NCBI RefSeq assembly: GCF_029892565.1
Contig: NZ_JARXVH010000001.1
Coordinates: 806,001 to 870,000 of the forward strand
From: Streptomyces pseudovenezuelae
GTDB lineage: Bacteria; Actinomycetota; Actinomycetes; Streptomycetales; Streptomycetaceae
DNA: 64,000 bases
Reading direction: 5' to 3'
Of the stretch, positions 9,182 through 17,854 are shown piece by piece. Each line of letters opens with the position of its first letter. Positions within the stretch are counted from its first letter, which is position 1. Both the position numbers and the translations under genes were made by a program. The notes under the pieces are model-generated. The model worked only from the letters and a program-made list of their open reading frames with translations, was not told the origin of the DNA and ran no database searches.

Positions 9182-9591
9182 GGCGTGCTCCCCGTGGGGC
9201 CGGTGAGACCGACGTAGAACGGGAACACCAGGTTCGCCTTGGTGTTGCTGCGCCGGATGCGGTAGACGACCGAGACGGTGACCTGTGACTCGTCGGCCGG
9301 GTCGGCCTCCGCACGGACCTCGTCGAGTTCCACCCTGGGCTCGTGGGTGCGGACGGCCTCGGCGATCGAGTTCTCCAGGTCGCGCAGGTTCTGCACACTG
9401 CCCGGAGCGAACACCAACTCCGGTGCGCGGGTGCCGAGTTCGGGCTGCATCACGCGCTCGCCGCGGCCGGTGAGCAGCAGCGCCCGCAGACAGTGCTCGA
9501 TGCTCTCCTCACCGACGGCGTAGCCCAGCCGCCCGGCCTCGTCGGGCAGGATCGGAAACCGCCAGCCCGTACCGAGGAAGTCCTCGCTCAT
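9178..9591 (-). CDS. GPW/gp25-family baseplate wedge protein
   Basis: This 137-aa protein starts at ATG 9591, four bases into the spike gene's end. It shows the gp25 signature: GTGWRFPI at the N-terminus, SIEHCLRALLLTGRGERVMQ and PELGTRAPELVF, an acidic loop, then VVYRIRRSNTKANLVFPFYV. The length is normal for the family. In contractile tails gp25 sits at the core of the baseplate wedge and nucleates sheath assembly. The order spike, gp25, J, J is the classic eCIS arrangement. Confidence 0.93.
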   Translation of the reverse strand: MSEDFLGTGWRFPILPDEAGRLGYAVGEESIEHCLRALLLTGRGERVMQPELGTRAPELVFAPGSVQNLRDLENSIAEAVRTHEPRVELDEVRAEADPADESQVTVSVVYRIRRSNTKANLVFPFYVGLTGPTGSTP

Positions 9592-10289
9592 GCCGTCCTC
9601 GCCTTCTTGGCCAGTACGTCGGCCGTGAGCGGTATGGCCGGCGGGCCGGTCGGCCCGGCGGAGGACGGATGGGTGTGCGTGTTGAACGCCTTGAGCAGCG
9701 CGTTGCCGAGCACGAGCGGTTCGGTCGCGCCGGCGCCGAGTTCGATGGAGGAGGAGTCGACGGTCACCTTCGGCGCCTTGAGGGTGATCTCCCCCTGCGC
9801 GGACACGGTGACGCTGCCGCCCTCGGCGGCGGTGATCCGGATCTCCTTGCCCTGGTCGTCGAGTTCCACCACGTGTCCGGCGGCCGAGGTGACGCGTACG
9901 GCGGCCTGGGAGACTGCGTCGTCGAAGAGGATCTGGTGGCCGTGCTTGGTCCTGATGACCTTCTGATCGCGTCCGTCGGTACGGGCGGTCGGCGGCTTGT
10001 CCTGGCCGTTGTAGAGACCGCCCAGGACGACGGGGAACCGCATGTCCCCGTGGACGAAGGCGACGAGCACCTCGTCGTCCTTCTCCGGGACGAACACGGA
10101 GCCGTAGCCGTTGCCCGCGTACAGCTGGCTCACCCGGCACCAGTCGGTGACCGTGGTCCCGTCGAACCAGGGGAACTTCAGCTTGACCCGGCCCTCGTCG
10201 TCGCCCTCGCACTCCACGACGAGCGCTTCGACGACACCGTAGAACCGCTTGTCGGTGCTGCGGGACCGTGGTGTGGTCCTGGTCGTCAC
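9588..10289 (-). CDS. Baseplate spike protein (gpV / gp5-like OB fold)
   Basis: A GTG start at 10289 overlaps the hub gene stop (GTGA). The 233-aa protein begins with an OB-fold segment (RFYGVVEALVVE, GRVKLKFPWFD, WCRVSQLYAGNGYG, FVPEKDDEVLVAFVHGDMR, VVLGGLYNGQDKPP), typical of phage baseplate assembly protein V and the VgrG gp5 domain. A beta-helical stalk follows with VTSAAGHVVELDD, ITAAEGGSVTVSAQGEI and VTVDSSSIELG. The tail contains FNTHTHPSS, a histidine motif seen in spike tips. It should form the trimeric membrane-piercing spike below the hub encoded immediately upstream. Confidence 0.93.
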   Translation of the reverse strand: MTTRTTPRSRSTDKRFYGVVEALVVECEGDDEGRVKLKFPWFDGTTVTDWCRVSQLYAGNGYGSVFVPEKDDEVLVAFVHGDMRFPVVLGGLYNGQDKPPTARTDGRDQKVIRTKHGHQILFDDAVSQAAVRVTSAAGHVVELDDQGKEIRITAAEGGSVTVSAQGEITLKAPKVTVDSSSIELGAGATEPLVLGNALLKAFNTHTHPSSAGPTGPPAIPLTADVLAKKARTA

Positions 10290-11467
10290 TGGTCCCCCTG
10301 GTGGATCCGCCGGCCGGTGAACTGAGTGAAGAAACCACTGGTGTTGAGGGTGTGCTCGACCCGTTTGACGAAGTACGTGCCGGAGAAGCGGCGGCCGAGG
10401 CCGTAGATCTCCAGGTTGTCGCCGGGCCTCAGTTCGGGCAGGCCAGCCACCTTGCCGGTCGCGGTGATGAACTCGTACGCACGCTCGCGCAGCAGGCTGA
10501 TCGCCAGTTCGCGGGCCTCCTGGTCGCTGGTGACCGGTGCGTCGACCATGACCTCCTGGCGGCCCTGCGCCGCGGACTCGGCGGCCTGCGGCCCGCTCTG
10601 ACCGTCGGCGGTGTTCTGTCCGGCCGGGAGGTTCTCGGCGGTCGCGGTGAACGCGATCGGCTGCTTGGTGCGGGGGTCCCAGCCTCGTACGGTGACCTTG
10701 CTGACCTGCTGGGAGACCGTCAGCGTCGGGGTGAACTCCATCAGGTTGGGGATCAGCCCCGCGGGCTGGCCGGTGGGGCCGGTGGACAGCCCGGGTGCGT
10801 AGGCCAGCCGGTACACCCGGATGGGGCGGCCGTCCCGGCCGTCGGTGGGTTTGATGAAGTACAGCTTGTCCTCGCCGGTGACCGGGTCCGGCAGCATGTA
10901 GCAGTCGAAGTCGAGCCGCTTGGCACGTTCCAGCAGGAAGCTCGCGTCGTCCTGGTTCTTCTGCACCACGCGGTCGTGGACCGGGCCCTCCTCGGTGACC
11001 TCGATCCGCAGGTGGTTGCGCTGGGCGATCTCCTGGGCGATCTCCCAGTCCCGCTTGTCGAGGTAGATCTTGGTCTCGTTCTCGGTGGGCTTGCGGTCCT
11101 TCAGCCGCAACAGCCCGTCGACACCGCTGACCGAGACGGTGGGCGACGATCCGTCGGTGAACTTCGGGCTGAGCGTGGAGATGGTCCCGGTGGCGACGGT
11201 GAGCAGCTGGTCGGCGTAGCCGAGGCGGACCGAGACCCGGCAGCCGAGCCGGAAACTCGGCGAGTCGCTGTGCTTGAACCTCAGGTTGAGGTCGTCCCAG
11301 TTGTTCAGCGTGAGGTCGAAGCCGGACATCTCGTCGATGTCCCGGTTCACCTTGATGTCGATGATGTCGTTCTTGGTGGACGGATCCATCTCCAGTCCCT
11401 CGATGCGCACCTCGAACTCGGGCGCGTACCGGTCGGGGGAGGCGACCTCGGGCGTGGGAGAGCTCAT
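10286..11467 (-). CDS. Hub protein, phage late control D (gpD / gp27-like)
   Basis: This 393-aa protein starts at ATG 11467. Its features (RYAPEFEVRIEGLEMD, DDLNLRFKHSDSPSFRLGC, FLLERAKRLDFDCYMLPD, AYEFITATGKVAGLPELRPG, GTYFVKRVEHTL) are those of late control D proteins and the VgrG N-terminal hub. In eCIS particles a hub trimer joins the tube to the spike. Here hub and spike are separate overlapping genes rather than a VgrG fusion, as is usual for eCIS and unlike type VI secretion. Confidence 0.92.
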   Translation of the reverse strand: MSSPTPEVASPDRYAPEFEVRIEGLEMDPSTKNDIIDIKVNRDIDEMSGFDLTLNNWDDLNLRFKHSDSPSFRLGCRVSVRLGYADQLLTVATGTISTLSPKFTDGSSPTVSVSGVDGLLRLKDRKPTENETKIYLDKRDWEIAQEIAQRNHLRIEVTEEGPVHDRVVQKNQDDASFLLERAKRLDFDCYMLPDPVTGEDKLYFIKPTDGRDGRPIRVYRLAYAPGLSTGPTGQPAGLIPNLMEFTPTLTVSQQVSKVTVRGWDPRTKQPIAFTATAENLPAGQNTADGQSGPQAAESAAQGRQEVMVDAPVTSDQEARELAISLLRERAYEFITATGKVAGLPELRPGDNLEIYGLGRRFSGTYFVKRVEHTLNTSGFFTQFTGRRIHQGDQ

Positions 11468-11477
11468 CGCGCGCTCC

Positions 11478-12149
11478 TCACGGCAGCCGGGGCACGGTCA
11501 GCACCCGGCCCGGTCGCAGGTCCCGCGGATCGTCGATCCCGTTGGCGCGCGCCAGTTCGCGCCAGGCGTCGGGGCGCCGGTACACCGCGGTGGAGATGGA
11601 GCTGAGGGTGTCGCCGCGGCGCACCACGTAGCTCTTCTCCACCGTGGGCGAGGAACGCGGTACGGCGGCGACCTGCACGGCGGCCGTGCGGTACTCCTTG
11701 AGGGAGAGATCCAGCATGGCCCGCAGCGGCACCCCGTCCGGCCGGAACAGCTGGTAGTTGACGTCCAGCTTCTCGACGACGCCGGTGAAGACCTCCTCGT
11801 CCCACACGAACCGGACGATGGGCGGCGCGTGTTCGCGACTGTCGGGACGCAGCAGGTTCCGCAGGGCGTCGACGTACGCGGTCCGAACGTTGTCCAGGGT
11901 GTCGGAGGTGTCGACCAGCGCCTGGACGGTGAGCGTCTCCGTGCCGCCGCGTATGTACTGCAGGGGCGGTGTCTCCAGGCCCGGGATGGTGATCTCGGCG
12001 AAGGTGTTGCTCTTGCTGAGCTTGTAGTCGGTGGGGTTGAACCGCAGCGGGATACGCCGCTGCCGCTCATCGGCGATCACCGGTCGGACGATCTCCAGGC
12101 GGGCCTGGGCGGCGCCCTGCCGGGCGAAGGACACGGGCGTCACGCTCAC
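11478..12149 (-). CDS. eCIS tube-baseplate adaptor with LysM domain (Afp7-like)
   Basis: A GTG start at 12149 overlaps the 61-aa gene by 4 bp. The 223-aa protein has an N-terminal CIS tube-initiator region (IPLRFNPTDYKLSKSNTFAEI, quoted in part: RFNPTDYKLSKSN) and LMLDLSLKEYRT-type strands, then a C-terminal LysM (about 170-220: YVVRRGDTLSSIS, LRPGRVLTVP). This architecture matches Afp7/Pvc7-type proteins between the tube and the hub. The LysM may bind peptidoglycan or act as a packing module (family knowledge). Confidence 0.9.
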   Translation of the reverse strand: MSVTPVSFARQGAAQARLEIVRPVIADERQRRIPLRFNPTDYKLSKSNTFAEITIPGLETPPLQYIRGGTETLTVQALVDTSDTLDNVRTAYVDALRNLLRPDSREHAPPIVRFVWDEEVFTGVVEKLDVNYQLFRPDGVPLRAMLDLSLKEYRTAAVQVAAVPRSSPTVEKSYVVRRGDTLSSISTAVYRRPDAWRELARANGIDDPRDLRPGRVLTVPRLP

Positions 12150-12331
12150 AGCGGGCCCTCCCCGTCGCCGAAGCTGCGTTCGGCCTCGGTGTGCTTCGAG
12201 CGGGCGCAGGCGTCCTCGTACAGCTTCGCCCAGGCCTGGATGTGCTTGTTGAACAGCCGGGTGAACACGGCGCCGTCGTCGCCCTCCACCTGGAACCGGA
12301 CTTCGAGGTTGTGAATCGTCACCTTCGGCAC
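12146..12331 (-). CDS. Small conserved eCIS protein (61 aa)
   Basis: I chose GTG 12331 because AAGGGAGGTG lies six bases upstream, a near-perfect ribosome-binding site; longer frames upstream only read through the tube gene out of frame. The product begins VPKVTIHNLEVRFQVEGDDG and ends with a charged helix (ARSKHTEAERSFGDGEG). Small proteins occupy this slot between the second tube and the LysM adaptor in many eCIS operons (DUF5908- or DUF6760-type). I cannot decide which family applies. Confidence 0.8.
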   Translation of the reverse strand: MPKVTIHNLEVRFQVEGDDGAVFTRLFNKHIQAWAKLYEDACARSKHTEAERSFGDGEGPL

Positions 12332-12336
12332 GCCGG

Positions 12337-12855
12337 TCACCTCCCTTGGCTCTGTGGCGGCAGGACGTTCGCCGCGATGTCCTGCTCGACTCTGGTCAGC
12401 CCCTCGTGTGCGATCTCCAGTGACTCGATGGCGACCGCGTTCTGTTCTGCGTGCAGGTCCGGTCCGCTCCACTTGGCGGCGAGCCCGCCGTGGAACGCCC
12501 AGGCCGCGCCGGGCGTCCCGTCCGGGGCGAGCAGGATCACCGCGCCGTCGCGGCGGGCGCCGAGGGAGTCGGCGAGTCCGGCCTGGTACCAGGCCCACAG
12601 GCCGAAGTCGCGTACCACTCCGCGTTTGAGGGTGATCCGGTTCCACGAGTGGCGCAGCGGCAGTTGGTGGACGGAGTCGTTGCGGCCGCCCTCCGAGTAG
12701 CTCGTCACCTCCAGCTGCGCGCCGAGCCCGGCGACCTCCTGGAACGCTCCCGCGGCGACCAGCGGCAGCAACTGCGCCTGCGCGGGCGGCAGATAGGCGT
12801 CGCCGAGGTCGAGCGTCACCAGGAATCGGTACTTCGGCAACGGGTCCTGGTTCAT
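12337..12855 (-). CDS. eCIS inner tube protein 2 (gp19-like)
   Basis: This 172-aa protein starts at ATG 12855 in an ATGA overlap with the second sheath gene. It shows the T4 gp19-like tube fold: KYRFLVTLDLGD, FQEVAGLGAQLEV, HSWNRITLKRGVVRD, AAWAFHGGLAAKWSGPDL, NAVAIESLEIAHEG. It is paralogous to the 151-aa tube protein upstream. In Afp/PVC a second tube variant (Afp5-like) forms the first ring on the baseplate while the major tube protein builds the stack; the same division of labour is likely here. Confidence 0.9.
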   Translation of the reverse strand: MNQDPLPKYRFLVTLDLGDAYLPPAQAQLLPLVAAGAFQEVAGLGAQLEVTSYSEGGRNDSVHQLPLRHSWNRITLKRGVVRDFGLWAWYQAGLADSLGARRDGAVILLAPDGTPGAAWAFHGGLAAKWSGPDLHAEQNAVAIESLEIAHEGLTRVEQDIAANVLPPQSQGR

Positions 12856-14351
12856 GCCTCGATCACCTCCAGACCGCGGTCCTGGCCGAGTACGAGACGC
12901 AGCCGGATGAACTCCATGGGCACGGCGGCGGCGACCTCGATCTCGCAGACGAGCTGTCCCGGGTCCTGCTCCGGCGGGTTGTTCGTGTCGTCGCACACCA
13001 CCCGGAACGCCTGCTCGGGTCGCGTTCCGGCGAGTGCGCCCGCCCGGAACGCGGCCAGGAGTACGGCGGTGATCGCACGGACGAGGGTCAGCCTCAGCTC
13101 GGGCGAGTTGACGTCGAACACCAGCGGGGTCGCCACCCGCCTGATCGCGCGCACCAGGAGGTGCAGCAGTCTGCGGTGCGCGATGTAGCGGGTGCGGGGG
13201 TCGGCGGACAGGGTGCGTCCGCCCCACACGATCAGTCCCCTGCCCCGGGTGCACCGGATCAGGTCGACGCCCGCGTCGAAGAGGCGGACCTGCTGGGGCT
13301 CGGGGAGGTCGACGGCGAGGTCGACCGCCTCCAGGATGACGGCGCCCGCGGGGGTGTGGTGTGCTCCGCGCTCGGCGTCGAGCCTGGCGATCACGCCCAG
13401 GACGTGGCCGGACGCAGGGACGGTGCGCAGTGCGGGTCCGTCGGGGGTCCGCAGCAGCGGGTGGTAGACGGCCGCGCAGCTCAGCAGTTGGCTGTCGCCG
13501 GTCGCGGTCAGTGACTCCACCCACTCCACCGTGGCGTCGACGGAGGCCAGCCGGGGCGGGACGTCCAGGACGACCAGGCGGTCGAGGAGCGGAAACACGG
13601 TCCCCAGCAGTTCCAGAACCATGTCGGTGTGCACGGTCCCGGACAGGTCCGTGCCCAGGTCGGGCAGTGCCACCAGGGCCGGTTCCGGGAGTTCGGACTG
13701 CACGGTCACGGCGTCCGTGTACTCCTGGCGGGCCGGCGGGGTGTCGGTACCGCCCGCGAGCGTCAGGGACCAGGACGTCGAGATCGGGCCGGGCCGGCCG
13801 GGGGCCGGTGCGGGTCCGTCGGGGACCAGCCGGATGTAGCGGGACCCGGTCACCAGGTCGGCCACGCCGGCGGGCGGCAGGCCGGAGAAGGTCTCGGGCG
13901 CCTCGCCGGGCACCGTGACCCGCAGGCTCACCGTCGGCGGTCCGGCGACGGTACTGGCCTGGTGGCGGATGGCGACGCGCACGCCGTTGGCCCAGGCGCC
14001 CGGGCTGGTGGCGACCACCCGGTAGCGCGTGGCCGCGAATCCGCCGATGTCCCCCACCGTCCACACGGCACGGGCGGTGACGGCCGGCCCGGACACCCGG
14101 AGCGCCCAGGCCGTACGGCCGCCGTTCTCGAAGAAGCCGCGCAGTGCGTACGGCGTGGCGAAGGCGCCCTCCGGCGGTGGCGGCCCGAAGGCGTCCACCA
14201 CGTCGTTCCAGCTCTCCACCCGCACCGGTGTGCCCACCGGACCACGGCGGAACCGGCCGAGGAACGCCGCCACGTCCGTGCGCAGCGGCTCCGGTTCCGG
14301 GCCGCGTGGCGCGAGCGTCAGGGATACGCCGGGAAGCGCTTCACTGGTCAT
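12852..14351 (-). CDS. eCIS contractile sheath protein 2 (short form)
   Basis: This 499-aa protein has a sheath N-terminus (LPGVSLTLAPRG, FLGRFRRGPVGTPVRVESW, YALRGFFENGGRTAWALRV) and the conserved C-terminal sheath domain (VWGGRTLSADPRTRYIAHRR, AAFRAGALAGTRPEQAFRV). It lacks most of the large insert of the 754-aa sheath upstream, so it is nearer a minimal sheath. The order is sheath-tube-sheath-tube, with ATGA coupling to the second tube. Afp/PVC loci carry several sheath paralogues, of which one forms the main cylinder and the others the ends; which role this one has cannot be read from sequence. Confidence 0.9.
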   Translation of the reverse strand: MTSEALPGVSLTLAPRGPEPEPLRTDVAAFLGRFRRGPVGTPVRVESWNDVVDAFGPPPPEGAFATPYALRGFFENGGRTAWALRVSGPAVTARAVWTVGDIGGFAATRYRVVATSPGAWANGVRVAIRHQASTVAGPPTVSLRVTVPGEAPETFSGLPPAGVADLVTGSRYIRLVPDGPAPAPGRPGPISTSWSLTLAGGTDTPPARQEYTDAVTVQSELPEPALVALPDLGTDLSGTVHTDMVLELLGTVFPLLDRLVVLDVPPRLASVDATVEWVESLTATGDSQLLSCAAVYHPLLRTPDGPALRTVPASGHVLGVIARLDAERGAHHTPAGAVILEAVDLAVDLPEPQQVRLFDAGVDLIRCTRGRGLIVWGGRTLSADPRTRYIAHRRLLHLLVRAIRRVATPLVFDVNSPELRLTLVRAITAVLLAAFRAGALAGTRPEQAFRVVCDDTNNPPEQDPGQLVCEIEVAAAVPMEFIRLRLVLGQDRGLEVIEA

Positions 14352-14352
14352 G

Positions 14353-14808
14353 TCAGACGTCGATCTCCAGCTTCTCGACCGCCAGGACGAGCGTCTCCAT
14401 GGCGATCTCGTTCTTGGTCGCGCTGAGCGTCGGGCCGGTGTACTTGGTCGGCCAGCCCCGGTCGAAGTTCCAGCGCATGGCTTCCTGGCGGTTCTCGTCG
14501 AGCAGCACGATCGAGCCGGAGGCGCGGCGCACTTTGCCGTTGAGGGCCTCGACCACCCAGTTCCAGAAGCCGACGTGACCGGTGATGCCGCGCTTGAAGG
14601 TGAGGTTGGTGAACTTCTTCAGTCCCGGGATCTTGCGGACGGTGATGTCCTCGCTGCCGTTGCGGTACTCGATCGGCGGGATCTCCAGCTCCAGACCGCT
14701 CATCTCGGTGAAGGCTCCGCTCACCGCGACGCCGTCGTCGCTGACGTTGGTCACGATGATCTGGAAGTTGTATGACGCGTAGGGATCTTCCCTGGTCACG
14801 GGTGGCAT
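14353..14808 (-). CDS. eCIS inner tube protein 1 (gp19-like, major)
   Basis: The 151-aa length is standard for Afp1/gp19 tube proteins. Motifs include YNFQIIVTNVSDDGVAVSGA, FTEMSGLELEIPPIEYRNG, KKFTNLTFKRGITG, AMRWNFDRGWPTKYTGPTL and AMETLVLAVEKLEI. It lies directly after the long sheath gene and one base before the second sheath gene. It should stack into the hollow needle that holds or conveys cargo. Confidence 0.94.
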   Translation of the reverse strand: MPPVTREDPYASYNFQIIVTNVSDDGVAVSGAFTEMSGLELEIPPIEYRNGSEDITVRKIPGLKKFTNLTFKRGITGHVGFWNWVVEALNGKVRRASGSIVLLDENRQEAMRWNFDRGWPTKYTGPTLSATKNEIAMETLVLAVEKLEIDV

Positions 14809-14850
14809 GGTGGCCGCTCCTCAGTCGGGTGCTCGGGCTCGGTCGGGTGC

Positions 14851-17115
14851 TCAGGCGAGCTGGGTCTCGCGGGTCTTCTGCTGGATCCGGAAGATCACGA
14901 ACTCCGCAGGGAAGACCGGCGCGACACCGATGACACAGATGAGCCGGCCGTTGGCCAGGTCGTCGTCGGTCATCGTGGTGCGGTCGCAGGCGACGAAGAA
15001 CGCCTCGTCGGCGGTGGTTCCGTTGAGCGCGCCGCTGCGCCAGACCGTGGTGAGGAAGTTGGTGACCGTCTGGCGGACCAGGGCCCACAGCGACTCGTCG
15101 TTGGGCTCGAAGACCACCCACTGGGTGCCCTCGTCGATCGACTCCTCCAGGAAGAGGAAGAGCCGCCGGACGTTGATGTACTTCCACGAGGTGTCCGAGG
15201 ACAGCGTGCGCGCGCCCCACACCCGGTGGCCGAGGCCGGGGAAGAACCGCAGTGCGTTGATCCCCTTGGGGTTGAGCAGGTCCTGATGGCGTTTGGTGAT
15301 GTCCTGGGCGATGCCGTCGGTCTGCCGGATGCCGCGGATGACGACGTTGGCCGGTGCCTTGTGCACGCCCCGCTCCACGTCGACCCGCGCGTAGATCCCG
15401 GCCATGTGGCCGGACGGCGGTACCTCGACGTCAGTGTTGGTGGACGGGTCGCGGGTGACCAGCCACGGGTAGTAGAGCGCCGCGTACTTGGTGTCGAAGG
15501 GCTCGCGGAACGCCTGGATGCCCTCGATGTCGAGGCCGTCGCGCGGATCGAGGATCGCGAACCGGTCCCTGAGCAGTTCGCAGTGGGTGACGAGGGCCGA
15601 TTCGACGGTGCCGGACCACATGCCGGGCACCGCGCAGACGGCCACCTCGTCGATGTCCTCCAGCGCGACGATTCCGGTACGCCGGCCGCTGCCGCCGTCG
15701 GTGCCGACGAAGTCGGCCACGCTGAGGCTGTCGTACGCGTCGTCGCCGTCGGCCAGCGTCAGCCAGGAGCCCGTCGCGGGCACCGGGAACCGCGTGGGAT
15801 CGGTGGACAGGCCGGACAGTGCCGTGGCCCGCACGAGCTGCGACCGGCTCTGCAGGGCGGTCGTCACGTTCGCCGGATTGTCGCCGGTGAGCCGGAGGTT
15901 GGGGAACGTCTCGGTGGCCGCGGCCCCTGCCGTGTCCGTGAACCGGGTGCTGACCTCGGCCTCGACCAGATGGATCCGGTCGGTCTCGAAGAGCGTTCCG
16001 GGCACGTTCCGGTCGAGCGTGACGGTGTCCTGGGCGACCGACTGGACGGTCAGGGCGGTCAGGGCGGTGCCGTCGTCGACCTGGACGACCGCGCCCTCGT
16101 ACAGCCTGCTCGCGCCGCCGACCCGCACGGTCGGTCCGGCCGCGGTGTTGCCCCGGCGCACGCGGCGCACCGTGAGCCCGGTCTCCCACTCCGCGTGGGT
16201 CGTGCCCGCCGGGAGGGTCAACGTCACCTTGCCGTCGGCCGGCTGGCTCGCCTGGACCTTGAACCGGCGGGGGCCGATCTGCACCCACACGTCGGCCGGC
16301 AGGTCGTCGGGGTCGAGCCCGTTCGCCGCGGCCACCTCGACGGTTTCGCTGTCCGTGTCCGCGTCCGCGACCAGGCGCGTGATGAACAGCGCGCCCTCCT
16401 GCGGATCGGGCAGCACCGGCAGCGACGCGCCGATCATCGGCTGGACCCGGACCTGGACGCCGCCACCCCACGAACCCGGGCTCACCGCGGACAGCCGCAG
16501 CGTCTCTTCCGCGTCGCGCTGCCCGACCTGGACGTAGTCCCCGCGGGCCGTCCTGACCTCGGCGGGCAGCGCCGTCTCCAACTCGATCCGGCGGGCGGTC
16601 ATGTCGTAGTCGGCGACCACCGCGGTGTGGATCGTCTGCTGGTCGTCGCCACGGAAGATCTCGATCTGCTGGCCGACCCCGGCGAAGCCGATCAGGTGGC
16701 CGAGCTGGAGGCTGGTCGCGCCGCGCGCGGCGTCGGACGCGATGGGGCTCACCAGGCCCCGGGCCAGCGCCCCGGAGGCGGGTTTCGCGTTCTGGCCGGC
16801 GACCCGCTTGATGTAGAGCCGCCGGCCGCCGTTGTCGAAGAAGCCCTTGACGGCCAACGGGAACAGCCACCAACGTCCGCCTTCGGACGGGTTGTTGGCC
16901 CAGGCGTCCCGTACGCCCGCGTCCGGCTCGGGCAGGAAGCCACCGAAGACGGTCTGGAACTCAAGGAAGTTCGTGACCAGTTTGGGCTTGCCGGTGTACG
17001 GGCCGCGAGCGGTCACCCCGACCATGCCGGCCGTACTCGTGCTCACCCCCGCGATCGGCCGTGGCCCCGCATCGATCTCCTCGATGTAGACCCCGGGGCT
17101 CAGATACTCGGGCAT
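14851..17115 (-). CDS. eCIS contractile sheath protein 1 (long form)
   Basis: The start is ATG 17115, chosen over an in-frame codon 21 bases upstream because AAGGAG sits five bases before it. The product is 754 aa, beginning MPEYLSPGVYIEEIDAGPRP, the hallmark sheath start. Residues about 150-470 form an insertion rich in beta strands, absent from the short sheath; such insertions decorate the outside of the sheath. The C-terminal domain is canonical: VWGARTLSSDTSWKYINVRR, FLTTVWRSGALNGTTADEAF, AEFVIFRIQQKT. Likely the main sheath subunit. Confidence 0.93.
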   Translation of the reverse strand: MPEYLSPGVYIEEIDAGPRPIAGVSTSTAGMVGVTARGPYTGKPKLVTNFLEFQTVFGGFLPEPDAGVRDAWANNPSEGGRWWLFPLAVKGFFDNGGRRLYIKRVAGQNAKPASGALARGLVSPIASDAARGATSLQLGHLIGFAGVGQQIEIFRGDDQQTIHTAVVADYDMTARRIELETALPAEVRTARGDYVQVGQRDAEETLRLSAVSPGSWGGGVQVRVQPMIGASLPVLPDPQEGALFITRLVADADTDSETVEVAAANGLDPDDLPADVWVQIGPRRFKVQASQPADGKVTLTLPAGTTHAEWETGLTVRRVRRGNTAAGPTVRVGGASRLYEGAVVQVDDGTALTALTVQSVAQDTVTLDRNVPGTLFETDRIHLVEAEVSTRFTDTAGAAATETFPNLRLTGDNPANVTTALQSRSQLVRATALSGLSTDPTRFPVPATGSWLTLADGDDAYDSLSVADFVGTDGGSGRRTGIVALEDIDEVAVCAVPGMWSGTVESALVTHCELLRDRFAILDPRDGLDIEGIQAFREPFDTKYAALYYPWLVTRDPSTNTDVEVPPSGHMAGIYARVDVERGVHKAPANVVIRGIRQTDGIAQDITKRHQDLLNPKGINALRFFPGLGHRVWGARTLSSDTSWKYINVRRLFLFLEESIDEGTQWVVFEPNDESLWALVRQTVTNFLTTVWRSGALNGTTADEAFFVACDRTTMTDDDLANGRLICVIGVAPVFPAEFVIFRIQQKTRETQLA

Positions 17116-17125
17116 GGATGCTCCT

Positions 17126-17854
17126 TCACTGCTCACGGATCTCGATGACGTGTCGGCGCTCGGCTTCCTGGGGCAGGCGCACGGTCAGAGACCCGGCCCG
17201 GCCCGGCCGTTCGGTGGCCTCCAGGAGGAAGGTCTCCTCGGAGGCGTTCTCTGTGGCCTTCTCGCCCTCCCAGCGAAGGGCGAGCCGGAAGGCGCCCGTG
17301 GTGTCGGAGAGGGTGCGTTCGTGCCACTGCGTCAGGTCCTGACCGGTCCGTCCCTCGGCCTCGACGAGCGCGTTCGCGACGGGCGCCCGGGTGGTCGCGT
17401 CGAGCACGACGCCGCGGACGGTCCGCACACCCGGCGGGTAGGGAAAGACAACCCCCGGCAGCAGCCGTACCACCCTCGGGGAGGCCTCCACGGACGGCGG
17501 ATGGGTGCTGTCGTACGGATACACCAGGAACTCGACGCCGACGAGGTCGGCCGAGAACGGCTCGTCGTCGGCCGGGTACAGCGGCTGGTAGCCGGCGGCC
17601 TCGATCCGTATCCGGTGGCGCTCCGGCCGGGCCGCCCACGGCTCGGCCCGTCTGCCGAGTCCCGGGTAGGCGAGGTGGCCGCTGGGGGTACGCACCGCCC
17701 TGTCGTCCAGCGGCAGCCAGCCGCCCTCGTCGTCGAACCGTTCGAGGCGGACCTCCACGCCCGCGGAGCGCACCCGGCGGGCGTGGTCGTCGAACGGCAC
17801 CAGCCAGACGGGGCTGTAGAGCGTCGACCGGGCGAGGGGCAGGAAGGCGCTCAT
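17126..17854 (-). CDS. eCIS-linked protein with carboxypeptidase-regulatory-like beta domain
   Basis: This 242-aa protein starts at ATG 17854 overlapping the cap gene by 4 bp. The N-terminal half has LYSPVWLVPFDDHARR and a beta-rich section. The C-terminal half (about 140-240) resembles a carboxypeptidase regulatory-like/transthyretin fold: VRTVRGVVLDATTRAPVANA, LVEAEGR, then LSDTTGAFRLALRW. No catalytic motif is visible. Its place between cap and sheath suggests a structural or decoration role; no closer assignment. Confidence 0.8.
   Translation of the reverse strand: MSAFLPLARSTLYSPVWLVPFDDHARRVRSAGVEVRLERFDDEGGWLPLDDRAVRTPSGHLAYPGLGRRAEPWAARPERHRIRIEAAGYQPLYPADDEPFSADLVGVEFLVYPYDSTHPPSVEASPRVVRLLPGVVFPYPPGVRTVRGVVLDATTRAPVANALVEAEGRTGQDLTQWHERTLSDTTGAFRLALRWEGEKATENASEETFLLEATERPGRAGSLTVRLPQEAERRHVIEIREQ

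Noticed and set aside
9588..11467. Type VI secretion VgrG
   Set aside because: Hub and spike are separate genes and no TssJ/L/M membrane complex, Hcp or ClpV is present.
12146..12646. Longer 166-codon version of the 61-aa eCIS protein
   Set aside because: The N-terminal 100 codons overlap the tube gene out of frame; the GTG with AAGGGAGGTG fits better.
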